This document shows, piece by piece, positions 1 through 8,449 of a stretch of 64,000 nt of DNA. Source of the DNA: Azonexaceae bacterium. GTDB lineage: Bacteria > Pseudomonadota > Gammaproteobacteria > Burkholderiales > Rhodocyclaceae. Both the position numbers and the translations under genes were made by a program. The first letter of the stretch is position 1. Each line of letters begins with the position of its first letter. The stretch spans positions 124,001-188,000 of the forward strand of contig JAAXVL010000002.1 in NCBI GenBank assembly GCA_013335535.1, in the 5' to 3' direction. Under the pieces are notes generated by a model. That model was not told the origin of the DNA. It searched no databases and saw nothing but the letters and a program-made list of their open reading frames with translations.

Positions 1-2
1 AG

Positions 3-2057
3 ATGATGTCCAAGTACACCACCGAGGCTCTACGTTCCATTGCGCTGGTTGGCCATGGTGCCGCCGGCAAGACCAGCCTGGCCGAGGCCCTGCTGTTCGC
101 GACCGGCGCCATCAGCACGAAGGGCAGCGTCGAGAAAGGCAACACGGTTGCAGACTTCGACGCGCAGGAAAAGGAAGCGGGCCACTCCCTGACCTCGGCC
201 ATCGTCAATTTCGGCTATGAAGATACCCATATTCATCTGATCGACACCCCGGGCTACCCGGATTTTTCCGGCCAGGCGATTGCTGCGCTGGCTGGCGTCG
301 ATACCGCCCTGATCGTGGTCAACGCCCAGACCGGCGTCGAACTGATGACCGAGCGCATGATGCGCTACGCCGCCGAACGCAAGCTGTGCCGGATGATCGT
401 CATCAACAAGATCGATGCCGAAAATCTTGATCTGCCCGGCCTTGTCGCCAATATTCGTGAGCGTTTCGGCAAGCAGTGCATGCTGCTCGACCTACCGGCC
501 CACGGCGCGGCCGATGTCGTCGAGGTGCTCGAACACGACGCCGGCGACGCTGATTTCGAGTCTGTCGCCGCGGCGCACCGGGCGCTGATCGACCAGATCG
601 TCGAAGAGGACGAAGAGCTCCTCGCCCAGTACCTTGAAGATGGCGCTGATCCGACTGCGACTGCCTTGCACGCACCTTTTGAAAAGGCCCTGCGCGAAGG
701 GCATCTGATACCGATTCTCTTCACCTCGGCGAAGACCGGTGCCGGCATCAAGGAATTGCTCCACGTGCTGGCCTCGCTGGCACCGAACCCGGCGGAAGGC
801 AATGCGCCGCCGTTCTACAAGGGCGAGCCGGGCGACAAGACCGAGCCGTTCCAGGCCGAACCCGATGCGTCAAAACACGTGCTGGCCCACGTTTTCAAGG
901 TGGTGGCCGATCCGTACCTGGGCAAGATCGGTGTCTTCCGCGTGCATCAGGGCACGATGAAGAAGGACATGCAGCTCTTTGTCGGCGACAGCAAGCGGCC
1001 GATCAAGGTCGGCCATCTTTACCAGTTGCAGGGCAAGGACAGCGTCGAGGTCGATGAACTGCTACCGGGCGATATCGGTGCCATCGCCAAGATCGACGAA
1101 GTCGATTTCGATTGCGTTCTGCACGATTCGCACGACGAGGACCATATCCACCTCGTGCCGCTCGAATTTCCCAAGCCGATGGCCGGCCTGGCCGTCGAAA
1201 CGAAGAAGAAGGGCGACGAACAGCGCCTGTTCGACATCCTGGCCAAGCTGGCCATGGAAGACCCGACCTTTGTCGTCGAACGTCACCCGACCAGCAATGA
1301 AACGGTTATCCGCGGCCTTGGCGAAATCCACCTGAAAGCCAAGCTCGGCCGTATGGCCAGCCAGTACAAGCTGGAAGTCGATACCAAGCCGCCGCGCATT
1401 CCCTACTGCGAGACGATCACCGCCCCGGCCGAGGCGATGTATCGCCACAAGAAGCAATCAGGTGGCGCCGGCCAGTTCGGTGAAGTGCATCTGCGCATCG
1501 AGCCGAAGGGCCGTGGCGAGGGCTTCGAGTTCGTCGATGCGGTCAAGGGCGGGGTCATTCCCGGCGTCTTCATGGCGGCGGTGGAAAAGGGTATTCGTCA
1601 GGGGCTGGAAGGTGGTGTCGTCGCCGGCTATGCGGTCGACGACCTCAAGGTCACGGTATTCGATGGCAAGACCCACGCCGTGGACGGCAAGGAAGTCGCC
1701 TTCACGATGGCCGGTCGCAAGGCCGTTATCGAAGCGATACGCAGCGCCAAGCCGATCGTGCTCGAACCGATTGTCAGCATCGAGATCATCGTTCCGGAAT
1801 CTGCCATCGGCGACCTGACCGGCGATCTGTCTGGCCGGCGTGGCCATATCACCGGCACCGACGGGCGTGGTCACGGCATGTCGGCGATCAGCGGCGAAGT
1901 GCCGCTCGCCGAGCTCAACGACTACCAGTCGCGCCTCAAGTCGCTGACCGGCGGCCAGGGCAGCTACACCATCGAGTTTGCCCGCTACGCGGCGGTGCCG
2001 CCGAACGTGCAGCAGCAACTGGCAAGCAAGTTCCAGCTCCACGACGAAGACGAGTGA
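3..2057 (+). CDS. fusA: Elongation factor G-like translational GTPase
   Basis: This is a translational GTPase of the EF-G family, expected to act on the ribosome in the cytoplasm. It has 684 residues, close to the usual 690-700. The P-loop GHGAAGKT is at residues 18-25, DTPGYPDF (G3) at 81-88 and NKID (G4) at 135-138. The switch I stretch reads EKEAGHSLTS instead of the ERGITI of housekeeping EF-G, and G3 has Tyr where EF-G has His-Val. It is therefore more likely an EF-G paralogue (FusA2/EF-G II type) than the str-operon fusA, and no rpsL, rpsG or tuf is nearby. Two ATG codons (3 and 6) compete for the start, and the ribosome binding site lies outside the window. A repeat copy and a terminator follow the stop codon. 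The family is certain; the paralogue assignment is inferred. Confidence 0.85.
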   Translation: MMSKYTTEALRSIALVGHGAAGKTSLAEALLFATGAISTKGSVEKGNTVADFDAQEKEAGHSLTSAIVNFGYEDTHIHLIDTPGYPDFSGQAIAALAGVDTALIVVNAQTGVELMTERMMRYAAERKLCRMIVINKIDAENLDLPGLVANIRERFGKQCMLLDLPAHGAADVVEVLEHDAGDADFESVAAAHRALIDQIVEEDEELLAQYLEDGADPTATALHAPFEKALREGHLIPILFTSAKTGAGIKELLHVLASLAPNPAEGNAPPFYKGEPGDKTEPFQAEPDASKHVLAHVFKVVADPYLGKIGVFRVHQGTMKKDMQLFVGDSKRPIKVGHLYQLQGKDSVEVDELLPGDIGAIAKIDEVDFDCVLHDSHDEDHIHLVPLEFPKPMAGLAVETKKKGDEQRLFDILAKLAMEDPTFVVERHPTSNETVIRGLGEIHLKAKLGRMASQYKLEVDTKPPRIPYCETITAPAEAMYRHKKQSGGAGQFGEVHLRIEPKGRGEGFEFVDAVKGGVIPGVFMAAVEKGIRQGLEGGVVAGYAVDDLKVTVFDGKTHAVDGKEVAFTMAGRKAVIEAIRSAKPIVLEPIVSIEIIVPESAIGDLTGDLSGRRGHITGTDGRGHGMSAISGEVPLAELNDYQSRLKSLTGGQGSYTIEFARYAAVPPNVQQQLASKFQLHDEDE

Positions 2058-2081
2058 GCCTTTAGCGCCGGGAGTGGCTTT

Positions 2082-2117
2082 CCACGGTCAACCGGAAAAA
2101 TGGGCTAAAAATGAAAA
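2082..2117 (+). repeat. Dispersed 36-bp element, copy 1
   Basis: Core CCACGGTCAACCGGAAAAA followed by an A-rich tail (GGGCTAAAAATG). It starts 24 bp after the fusA stop codon and runs straight into the terminator hairpin, so it is transcribed as part of the fusA 3' untranslated region. Confidence 0.85.
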
Positions 2118-2140
2118 GGGGCTGAGAGGCCCCTTTTTCT
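2114..2140 (+). terminator. Rho-independent terminator after fusA
   Basis: Arms AAAAGGGGC (2114-2122) and GCCCCTTTT (2129-2137) enclose a 6-nt loop, and the T-run continues to 2138. Because the left arm begins with A's, it can also serve the convergent response-regulator operon on the minus strand. Confidence 0.85.
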
Positions 2141-2151
2141 TTGCCTGTTTT

Positions 2152-2871
2152 TTAAGTGGCCCCGCCCGACCAGTTCACCGTTGCCAGGAACAGATAGCCA
2201 GCGCCATAGACAGTTTTGATGAAGGCCGGGCTTTGCGGATCGGGTTCGAGCTTGCGACGCAGGCGGGAAATGCGGACGTCGATGGCGCGGTCGTTGGGCG
2301 CCAAGTCGCGGATACCCATGAGCTTTTCACGTTGCAGGATGCGATTCGGGTTGTTGACGAAGACCTTGAGCAATTCGGTTTCCGCCGTGCTCAGCGCGTG
2401 CTCTTCGCCATTCGGCGCGGTCAGCGTGTTGTTGCCGAGATTGAAGCGCCAGCCGGAAAATTCGGCGATCTGGCGAGCCTGCGTTTCGCTGGCTTCGCGC
2501 CGGCGCACGATGCTGCGCACGCGGGCAACCAGTTCGCGTGGCTCGAAAGGTTTGAGCACGTAGTCGTCGGCGCCGAGTTCGAGTCCCATGACGCGGTCGC
2601 TGACATGGGCACGCCCGGTCAGGATCAGGATGCCGCAGCCCGACTGGGCGCGGACACGCTGCATGGCTTCGAGCCCATCCATGTCGGGCAGGCCGAGGTC
2701 GATGATGCAGAGGTCGGGTGCCAGTGCGCGCAGGCGGCGCAGCAGGTCGCCGGCGCTGCGGCACCAGACGGTGCGAAAGCCGAAATCGGCGAGCACCTGT
2801 TCGATGATCTTGGCGACATCGGGGTCGTCTTCGACGATGGCGATGAGCTTGGCGGGTTCGTTGTCTTTCAT
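2152..2871 (-). CDS. OmpR-family response regulator
   Basis: A 239-residue two-component regulator with a receiver domain (about residues 8-120) and a winged-helix Trans_reg_C domain (about 140-232). Receiver landmarks are the acidic pair E14-D15-D16, phosphoacceptor D58 in IIDLGLPDMDG, T85 and K107 in LKPF. The output domain ends with the usual TVYGAGYLF wing. Its start overlaps the stop of the upstream hybrid kinase by 4 nt (ATGA), so the two are translationally coupled and very probably cognate. That kinase also carries its own receiver, so a phosphate branch is possible. The target genes are unknown; the divergent fatty-acid oxidation cluster is the nearest candidate. Confidence 0.9.
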   Translation of the reverse strand: MKDNEPAKLIAIVEDDPDVAKIIEQVLADFGFRTVWCRSAGDLLRRLRALAPDLCIIDLGLPDMDGLEAMQRVRAQSGCGILILTGRAHVSDRVMGLELGADDYVLKPFEPRELVARVRSIVRRREASETQARQIAEFSGWRFNLGNNTLTAPNGEEHALSTAETELLKVFVNNPNRILQREKLMGIRDLAPNDRAIDVRISRLRRKLEPDPQSPAFIKTVYGAGYLFLATVNWSGGAT

Positions 2872-4883
2872 GATTTTTCTTTATTGGTGGCACGCAGGGC
2901 GCGGGCCAGGTCCTGGCGGACGAAGGGTTTGGCCAGCACGGGCAGGTCGCTGCCGACTTCGGCTTCATCGGTATAGCCGCTCATCAGCACGATGCGCATG
3001 TCGGGCTGGCTCATCAGCACGCGGTCGGCCAGTTGCCGGCCATCGAGGCCGCCAGGCATGATGACGTCGCTGACGACGATGGCGATGTCGGGAATCTGGT
3101 CGATCATGGCCAGTGCCTGCACGCCGTCTTCGGCTTCGATGACCGGGTAGCCGAGGTCGATCAGTTGCTGGCGGACGACGCGGCGGACATTCGGCTCATC
3201 CTCGACGAGCAGGACCAGCTCGCCGCCGGCGGGCAGGGCGGCGTCCTCACCCGGCGCATCGACATCCTCTTCGGGCGTCGCCAGCGGCAGCACCATGAGC
3301 ACGGTCGTGCCCTGTTCCGGCTGGCTTTGAATCGATACGCCGCCGCCCGACTGCTTGGCGAAACCGTAGGCCATGGCCAGGCCGAGCCCGCTGCCCAGAC
3401 CAAGCCGCTTGGTCGTGAAGAAGGGTTCGCAGGCGCGGGCCAGCGTCGTCGCATCCATGCCGCACCCGTTGTCGGCCACTTCGATCAGGGCGTACTGACC
3501 GGGGCTGACGTCGAAGGCCGCGGCATCGGTCGACAGCTCGACGGCGCGCGCCGCGATGTGCAGGCGGCCGCCTTCCGGCATGGCGTCGCGCGAGTTCAGG
3601 GCGAAGTTGAGCAGGGCGCTCTCGAGCTGGCCGGGGTCGACCAGCGCATGCAGCGTCATGCCGCCAAGATCGGTGGACACGGCAATCGATTCGGGCAGCG
3701 AGCGGCGAACGAGCTTGGCCAGGCTGCCGATCAGGTTGCCGATATCGACCGCCTTCGGCTCCAGCGGCTGTTGCCGCGAAAAAGTGAGCAGCCGCTTGAT
3801 CAGCTGCACGCCGCGGCGGGCCGACTGGAGGGCCGGCTCGACGAATTCGTTGATTTCGGCATCGTCCGGGCGGTGATCCTGGAGGGCCGCCAGATTGCCG
3901 ATGATGACGGTGAGCAGGTTGTTGAAATCGTGCGCCAGACCACCGGTCAGCTGGCCGATGGCTTCCATCTTCTGGGCCTGGACGAGCGCCGCCTGCATCC
4001 GTTTCTGATTGGTTATTTCCTGGGAAAAAACGAAAAATCCGAGATTTTTCCCGTCGACCGTGACTTCCGGTACCAGCGTGCTGCGGGCAAAAACCGTCTG
4101 CCCCTGGCGCTCCATCTGATATTCGTAGGTCACCTGCTGGCCGGCCAGCGCGCGTTTGACCGGATCGCGCACCTGGCTGTAAACATGCTGTCCGATCAGG
4201 TCGAGTACGGCCCGGCCGGTGACGCTCTCACCGGGATAGCCGTACCAGTCGGAGTAGCCCTTGTTGGCGTATTGATAGACCTCGTTCTGGTCCACGTAGC
4301 CGATCATGATGGGGATGGTGTCGTTGATCAGGCGCAGGCGTTCTTCGTTGCGGCGCAGGGCGGCGGCAATCCGTTCGTTTTCCTCGCTGGCCCGGCGCAG
4401 GTTGGCGTTGGCGTTTTCGAGCTGGGCGGTGCGGCGGCGCACGCGTTCGTCGAGCTGGATGTTCTGATGCTCGGTCAGGTGCTCGATATAGCGCTGTTCG
4501 GTGACGTCGCTGTAGAGCGTGACGAAACCCTTGTGTGCCAGCGGTTCGCCGCGCAGAAGCAGGACCCGGCCATTCGGACGCTGGCGTTCGGTGACGTGCG
4601 GCGCGAAGTTTCTTGCCGCGGCAACCCGCTCGGCAATCTGCGCTTCGATGTCGCCCGGCCCATATTCGCCGCGCTCGGCGTTGTAGCGGATGAAGCCCGC
4701 GAAGGGGGCCCCGATGTAGGCCAATTCATCAGGAAATTCAAGAAGTTGGAGGAATGGTCGGTTCCAGGCGACGAGGCGCAGGTCGGCGTCGAAAACGGTG
4801 ATTCCCTGGTCGAGCAGATCCAGCCCGGCCTGCAACATTTCGTGGCGCGGGGCAGTGGGGGACGAGGCGGTTTCGAGAAGCAT
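2868..4883 (-). CDS. PAS-domain hybrid histidine kinase
   Basis: A 671-residue soluble hybrid sensor kinase with no membrane segment. Order: a PAS-like domain (about 15-130), a coiled coil (135-185) rich in Arg/Glu/Leu, a second PAS (185-295), HisKA with the phosphorylated H318 in GLAHDFNNLL, HATPase_c (N box near 425-435, G box GSGLGLAM near 498-505), and a C-terminal receiver with D606 in SDVIMPGG and K652. The HDFNN form of the H-box places it in the family that often works with its own receiver. It lies in an operon with the OmpR-type regulator and is divergent from the acyl-CoA synthetase across a 161-bp region containing a perfect palindrome. The signal is unknown; PAS domains suggest a redox or metabolite cue. 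Confidence 0.9.
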   Translation of the reverse strand: MLLETASSPTAPRHEMLQAGLDLLDQGITVFDADLRLVAWNRPFLQLLEFPDELAYIGAPFAGFIRYNAERGEYGPGDIEAQIAERVAAARNFAPHVTERQRPNGRVLLLRGEPLAHKGFVTLYSDVTEQRYIEHLTEHQNIQLDERVRRRTAQLENANANLRRASEENERIAAALRRNEERLRLINDTIPIMIGYVDQNEVYQYANKGYSDWYGYPGESVTGRAVLDLIGQHVYSQVRDPVKRALAGQQVTYEYQMERQGQTVFARSTLVPEVTVDGKNLGFFVFSQEITNQKRMQAALVQAQKMEAIGQLTGGLAHDFNNLLTVIIGNLAALQDHRPDDAEINEFVEPALQSARRGVQLIKRLLTFSRQQPLEPKAVDIGNLIGSLAKLVRRSLPESIAVSTDLGGMTLHALVDPGQLESALLNFALNSRDAMPEGGRLHIAARAVELSTDAAAFDVSPGQYALIEVADNGCGMDATTLARACEPFFTTKRLGLGSGLGLAMAYGFAKQSGGGVSIQSQPEQGTTVLMVLPLATPEEDVDAPGEDAALPAGGELVLLVEDEPNVRRVVRQQLIDLGYPVIEAEDGVQALAMIDQIPDIAIVVSDVIMPGGLDGRQLADRVLMSQPDMRIVLMSGYTDEAEVGSDLPVLAKPFVRQDLARALRATNKEKS

Positions 4884-4921
4884 CGGTCGATTCTAGTGCA
4901 CGGTCCGGGGTGGATTTTGCG

Positions 4922-4940
4922 ATGTAACGATTCGTTACAT
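4922..4940. promoter_or_regulatory. Perfect 19-bp palindrome, probable operator
   Basis: ATGTAACGA-T-TCGTTACAT has two 9-bp arms around one central base. It lies in the 161-bp divergent region between the kinase gene (start 4883) and the acyl-CoA synthetase (start 5045). Its size and symmetry fit a dimeric helix-turn-helix repressor such as TetR, but no such regulator lies next to it. Confidence 0.55.
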
Positions 4941-4966
4941 TCTGCCAATAGTTGCGCAAGAGTATT

Positions 4967-4995
4967 TTGTCATTCTCACGATCAATAAAAATACT
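4967..4995 (+). promoter_or_regulatory. Candidate sigma-70 promoter of the fatty-acid oxidation cluster
   Basis: TTGTCA (4967-4972, 5 of 6 matches to the -35 consensus) and AATACT (4990-4995, 4 of 6) are separated by 17 bp. The palindrome lies about 27 bp upstream of the -35. This is pattern matching only. Confidence 0.35.
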
Positions 4996-5044
4996 TGCCC
5001 CAACGAGAACAGCATCTCGGCAAGAAATCGTGAGGAGATAAATC

Positions 5045-6682
5045 TTGGTTAACCCGTATTCCGTCGGGCTGGAGCAAAATCCGGCCAATTTCGTCGCTCT
5101 GTCCCCGCTCAGCTTCATCGAGCGCTCGGCCTTCATTTACCCGAAACGTATCTCGGTCATCCAGGGGGCGCGTCAGTACACCTGGAAGGAAAGCTACGAC
5201 CGTAGCCGCCAGCTGGCTTCGGCGCTCAAGGGGCGCGGCATCGGCAAGGGCGACACTGTCGCCGCCATGCTGCCCAACACGGCATCGATGTTTGAATGCC
5301 ATTTCGGTGTGCCGATGACCGGTGCCGTGCTCAATACCCTCAATACCCGTCTCGACCCCGAAGCCATCGCCTTCATGCTGGCCCACGGCGAAGCCAAGGT
5401 GCTGATCACCGACCCCGAATTCTCGACCATCATCAAGGCCGCCCTGGCGCTGCTCGAAGGGCCGAAGCCGCTGGTCATCGACAGCCTCGATCCCGATTTC
5501 ACGGGTGGCGCGTCGCTCGGCGAAAAGAGCTACGAAGACTTCCTGCTCGAAGGCGATGCCGATTTCAAATGGAGTCTGCCTGACGACGAGTGGGACGCCA
5601 TCGCCCTCAATTACACCTCGGGTACGACCGGTAACCCGAAGGGTGTCGTCTATCACCATCGTGGCGCCTATCTCAACGCTGCCTCGAACATCATTTCCTG
5701 GGGCATGCCGCCGCACTCGGTGTATCTGTGGACCCTGCCGATGTTCCATTGCAACGGCTGGTGCTTCCCCTGGACCCTGGCCGCCAATGCCGGTACCAGC
5801 GTCTGCCTGCGCAAGGTCGATCCCGTCCTGATCTTCAACCTGATCAAGGCGCACAAGGTCAGCCACATGTGCGGCGCACCGATCGTCTGGGGCATGATGA
5901 TCAACTCTCCGGACAGCCTCAAGGAAGGCATTGAGCATCAGGTCAATGGCCTGATCGCCGGCGCTGCACCACCGGCCGCGATCATCGAAGGTTGCGAGAA
6001 GATGGGCTTCAACATCACCCACGTTTACGGTCTGACCGAAACCTATGGCCCGGCTTCCGTCTGCGCCAAGCATCCGGAATGGGACCGCCTGCCGATCGAC
6101 CTGCGCGCTGCGCGCAACGGCCGTCAGGGCGTGCGTTACCACATGCAGGAAGGCATCGAGGTCCGTGACACGGTCACCATGGAGCCTGTGCCATGGGACG
6201 GCGAAACGATGGGCGAAATCATGTTCAAGGGCAACCTCGTCATGAAGGGCTACCTCAAGAACCCGAAGGCAACCGAAGAAGCTTTCGAGGGTGGCTGGTT
6301 CCATACCGGCGACCTGGCGGTCGTGCATAGCGACGGCTACGTCAAGATCAAGGATCGTTCGAAGGACATCATCATCTCCGGCGGCGAGAACATCTCGTCG
6401 CTCGAAGTCGAAGACGTGCTCTATCGCCACCCGGCAGTCGTCGCCGCCGCCGTTGTCGCCAAGCCCGACGAGAAGTGGGGCGAGGTGCCGGCGGCCTTCG
6501 TCGAACTCAAGGCCGATGCGAACTGCACCGAAGCCGAGATGATCGAACATTGCCGCGCCCACCTGGCCCGCTTCAAGGTGCCCAAGCAGGTGGTGTTCGG
6601 CGAACTGCCGAAGACCTCGACCGGCAAGATCCAGAAATACGTCCTGCGTCAGCACGCCAACTCCGCGCTCGCCATCGAGTAA
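5045..6682 (+). CDS. Acyl-CoA synthetase (AMP-forming)
   Basis: A 545-residue AMP-forming ligase that activates a carboxylic acid to its CoA thioester at the expense of ATP. The adenylate motif YTSGTTGNPKG is near residues 190-200, YGLTETYGP near 325, the hinge region FHTGDLAVVHSDGYVKIKDR follows, and the catalytic Lys lies in KTSTGKIQK near the C-terminus. It is closest to the medium/long-chain and DmdB-like synthetases. The start is TTG at 5045, with AGGAG at 5033-5037 seven bases upstream; no in-frame ATG fits better. It leads the etfB-etfA-acyl-CoA dehydrogenase-ETF-QO series, so it should feed substrate to that dehydrogenase. Chain-length preference cannot be read from the sequence. Confidence 0.9.
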   Translation: MVNPYSVGLEQNPANFVALSPLSFIERSAFIYPKRISVIQGARQYTWKESYDRSRQLASALKGRGIGKGDTVAAMLPNTASMFECHFGVPMTGAVLNTLNTRLDPEAIAFMLAHGEAKVLITDPEFSTIIKAALALLEGPKPLVIDSLDPDFTGGASLGEKSYEDFLLEGDADFKWSLPDDEWDAIALNYTSGTTGNPKGVVYHHRGAYLNAASNIISWGMPPHSVYLWTLPMFHCNGWCFPWTLAANAGTSVCLRKVDPVLIFNLIKAHKVSHMCGAPIVWGMMINSPDSLKEGIEHQVNGLIAGAAPPAAIIEGCEKMGFNITHVYGLTETYGPASVCAKHPEWDRLPIDLRAARNGRQGVRYHMQEGIEVRDTVTMEPVPWDGETMGEIMFKGNLVMKGYLKNPKATEEAFEGGWFHTGDLAVVHSDGYVKIKDRSKDIIISGGENISSLEVEDVLYRHPAVVAAAVVAKPDEKWGEVPAAFVELKADANCTEAEMIEHCRAHLARFKVPKQVVFGELPKTSTGKIQKYVLRQHANSALAIE

Positions 6683-6745
6683 TCCGCAATCCCCTGCCGT
6701 CATGCCTTGACCGGCAGGGGGCTGCGTGTTCGAAAAGGAAATCCC

Positions 6746-7495
6746 ATGAAGATTCTCGTACCCGTAAAACGAGTAGTTGATTACAACGTCAAAGTTCGCG
6801 TGAAGGCGGACGGATCCGGTGTCGATCTGGCCAACGTCAAGATGAGCATGAACCCCTTCGACGAAATCGCCATCGAAGAAGCCGTGCGTCTCAAGGAAGC
6901 CGGCATCGCCACTGAAGTCATCGCCGTCTCCTGCGGCGTCGCCGCCTGCCAGGAAACCCTGCGCACCGCCATGGCCATCGGTGCCGACCGCGGCATCCTC
7001 GTCGAAACCGACGTCGACCTCCAGCCGCTGGCCGTCGCCAAGCTCTTGAAAGCCCTCTGCGACAAAGAGCAACCGCAACTCGTCATCTGCGGCAAACAAG
7101 CCATCGACGACGACGCCAACCAGACCGGCCAGATGCTCGCCGCCCTGCAGAACTGGCCGCAAGCCACCTTCGCCTCCAAAGTCGTCCTCGCCGACGGCAA
7201 AGCCACCGTTACCCGCGAAATCGACGGCGGTCTCGAAACCCTCGAAATCAACCTGCCGGCCGTCGTCAGTACCGACCTGCGTTTGAACGAACCGCGCTAC
7301 GCCACGCTGCCCAACATCATGAAAGCCAAGAAAAAGCCGCTCGACACCGTCAAGCCCGCTGACCTTGGCGTCGACGTTACCCCGCGCCTGACCACCCTCA
7401 AGGTCGCCGAACCCGCCAAACGCAGTGCCGGCATCCGCGTCGCCGACGTCGCCGAACTCGTCAACAAACTCAAGAACGAAGCGAAGGTGATCTAA
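6746..7495 (+). CDS. etfB: Electron transfer flavoprotein beta subunit
   Basis: A 249-residue ETF beta subunit, the usual length, which pairs with EtfA to carry electrons from acyl-CoA dehydrogenases to ETF-QO. The N-terminus [20 protein letters not shown] and the following [17 protein letters not shown] are family signatures, and [15 protein letters not shown] marks the nucleotide-binding half. The start is the ATG at 6746 preceded by AAAGGAA; an upstream in-frame start at 6707 would add residues unlike the family. The stop codon TAA touches the etfA ATG (TAAATG), so the two subunits are translationally coupled. Confidence 0.95.
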   Translation: MKILVPVKRVVDYNVKVRVKADGSGVDLANVKMSMNPFDEIAIEEAVRLKEAGIATEVIAVSCGVAACQETLRTAMAIGADRGILVETDVDLQPLAVAKLLKALCDKEQPQLVICGKQAIDDDANQTGQMLAALQNWPQATFASKVVLADGKATVTREIDGGLETLEINLPAVVSTDLRLNEPRYATLPNIMKAKKKPLDTVKPADLGVDVTPRLTTLKVAEPAKRSAGIRVADVAELVNKLKNEAKVI

Positions 7496-8425
7496 ATGGC
7501 TATCCTCGTCATCGCCGAACACGACAACACCGCCCTCAAGGCCGCCACCCTCAACACCGTCGCCGCTGCCCAAAAGATTGGTGGCGACATTCACCTCCTC
7601 GTCGCCGGCAGCAACTGCAATGCCGCCGCCCAGGAAGCCGCCACGCTGACCGGCGTGAGCCTCGTCAAAGTTGCCGACGCTGCCCACTACCAAAGCCAGA
7701 CCGCCGAGAACCTCACGGCTCTGGTCATCGCCAACGCCGCCGGCTACAGCCATATCCTCGCTCCGGCCACCACCTTCGGCAAGAACCTGGCACCCAGAAT
7801 CGCCGCGCTCCTCGACGTCGCCCAGATCTCCGAAATCACCGGTGTCGAATCCGCCGATACCTTCGTGCGTCCGATCTACGCCGGCAACGCCCTGGCCACC
7901 GTCAAGAGCGCTGACGCCGTCAAAGTCATCACCGTACGCACCACAGCCTTTGACACGGTCAACCGGGAAAATGCCGCGAAAATCGAAAGCATCGCCGCGG
8001 CCGCCGACACCGCCCAAAGCACCCTGACCAACCGCGAACTGACCAAGTCCGAGCGTCCTGAACTCGGTGCCGCCAAGATCATCGTTTCCGGTGGTCGTGG
8101 TCTGGGCAGTGGCGAGAACTACCACACCCTGCTCGAACCGCTTGCCGACAAGCTCGGTGCCGCCCTCGGTGCCAGCCGTGCCGCCGTCGATGCCGGCTTC
8201 GTCCCGAACGACTACCAGGTCGGCCAGACCGGCAAGATCGTCGCGCCGCAGCTCTACATCGCGGTCGGCATCTCGGGTGCGATCCAGCATCTGGCCGGGA
8301 TGAAGGAGTCGAAAGTCATCGTCGCCATCAATAAGGATCCGGATGCACCGATCTTTCAGGTGGCGGATTACGGCCTCGTCGCCGACCTGTTCGAAACCAT
8401 TCCGGCCCTCGTTGGCGCCGTCTAA
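7496..8425 (+). CDS. etfA: Electron transfer flavoprotein alpha subunit
   Basis: A 309-residue ETF alpha subunit that holds the FAD in its C-terminal half: [13 protein letters not shown], then [20 protein letters not shown] and [10 protein letters not shown] are all recognisable. It follows etfB with no gap. The DNA encoding residues 154-165 ([12 protein letters not shown], 7953-7989) is a copy of the dispersed 36-bp element. In other EtfA proteins this spot is a variable Ala/Gly-rich linker between the two domains, just before the conserved LTKSERPEL stretch. The reading frame remains open and all downstream motifs are intact, so the protein should be functional. Confidence 0.95.
   Translation: MAILVIAEHDNTALKAATLNTVAAAQKIGGDIHLLVAGSNCNAAAQEAATLTGVSLVKVADAAHYQSQTAENLTALVIANAAGYSHILAPATTFGKNLAPRIAALLDVAQISEITGVESADTFVRPIYAGNALATVKSADAVKVITVRTTAFDTVNRENAAKIESIAAAADTAQSTLTNRELTKSERPELGAAKIIVSGGRGLGSGENYHTLLEPLADKLGAALGASRAAVDAGFVPNDYQVGQTGKIVAPQLYIAVGISGAIQHLAGMKESKVIVAINKDPDAPIFQVADYGLVADLFETIPALVGAV
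7953..7989 (+). repeat. Dispersed 36-bp element inside etfA, copy 12
   Basis: The core ACGGTCAACCGGGAAAA and tail CGAAAATCGAAA match the intergenic copies with one 1-nt insertion and a few substitutions. It lies entirely within etfA and encodes a linker segment. It is the most diverged copy and the only one in the middle of a gene. Confidence 0.6.
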
Positions 8426-8449
8426 ACAAGTATTACGGAGAGAAACCCC

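Noticed and set aside
2152..2190. The OmpR-type regulator ends in ATVN codons resembling the repeat core
   Set aside because: Only about 12 of 15 core bases match, the A-run and tail are missing, and the residues fit the normal end of this regulator family.
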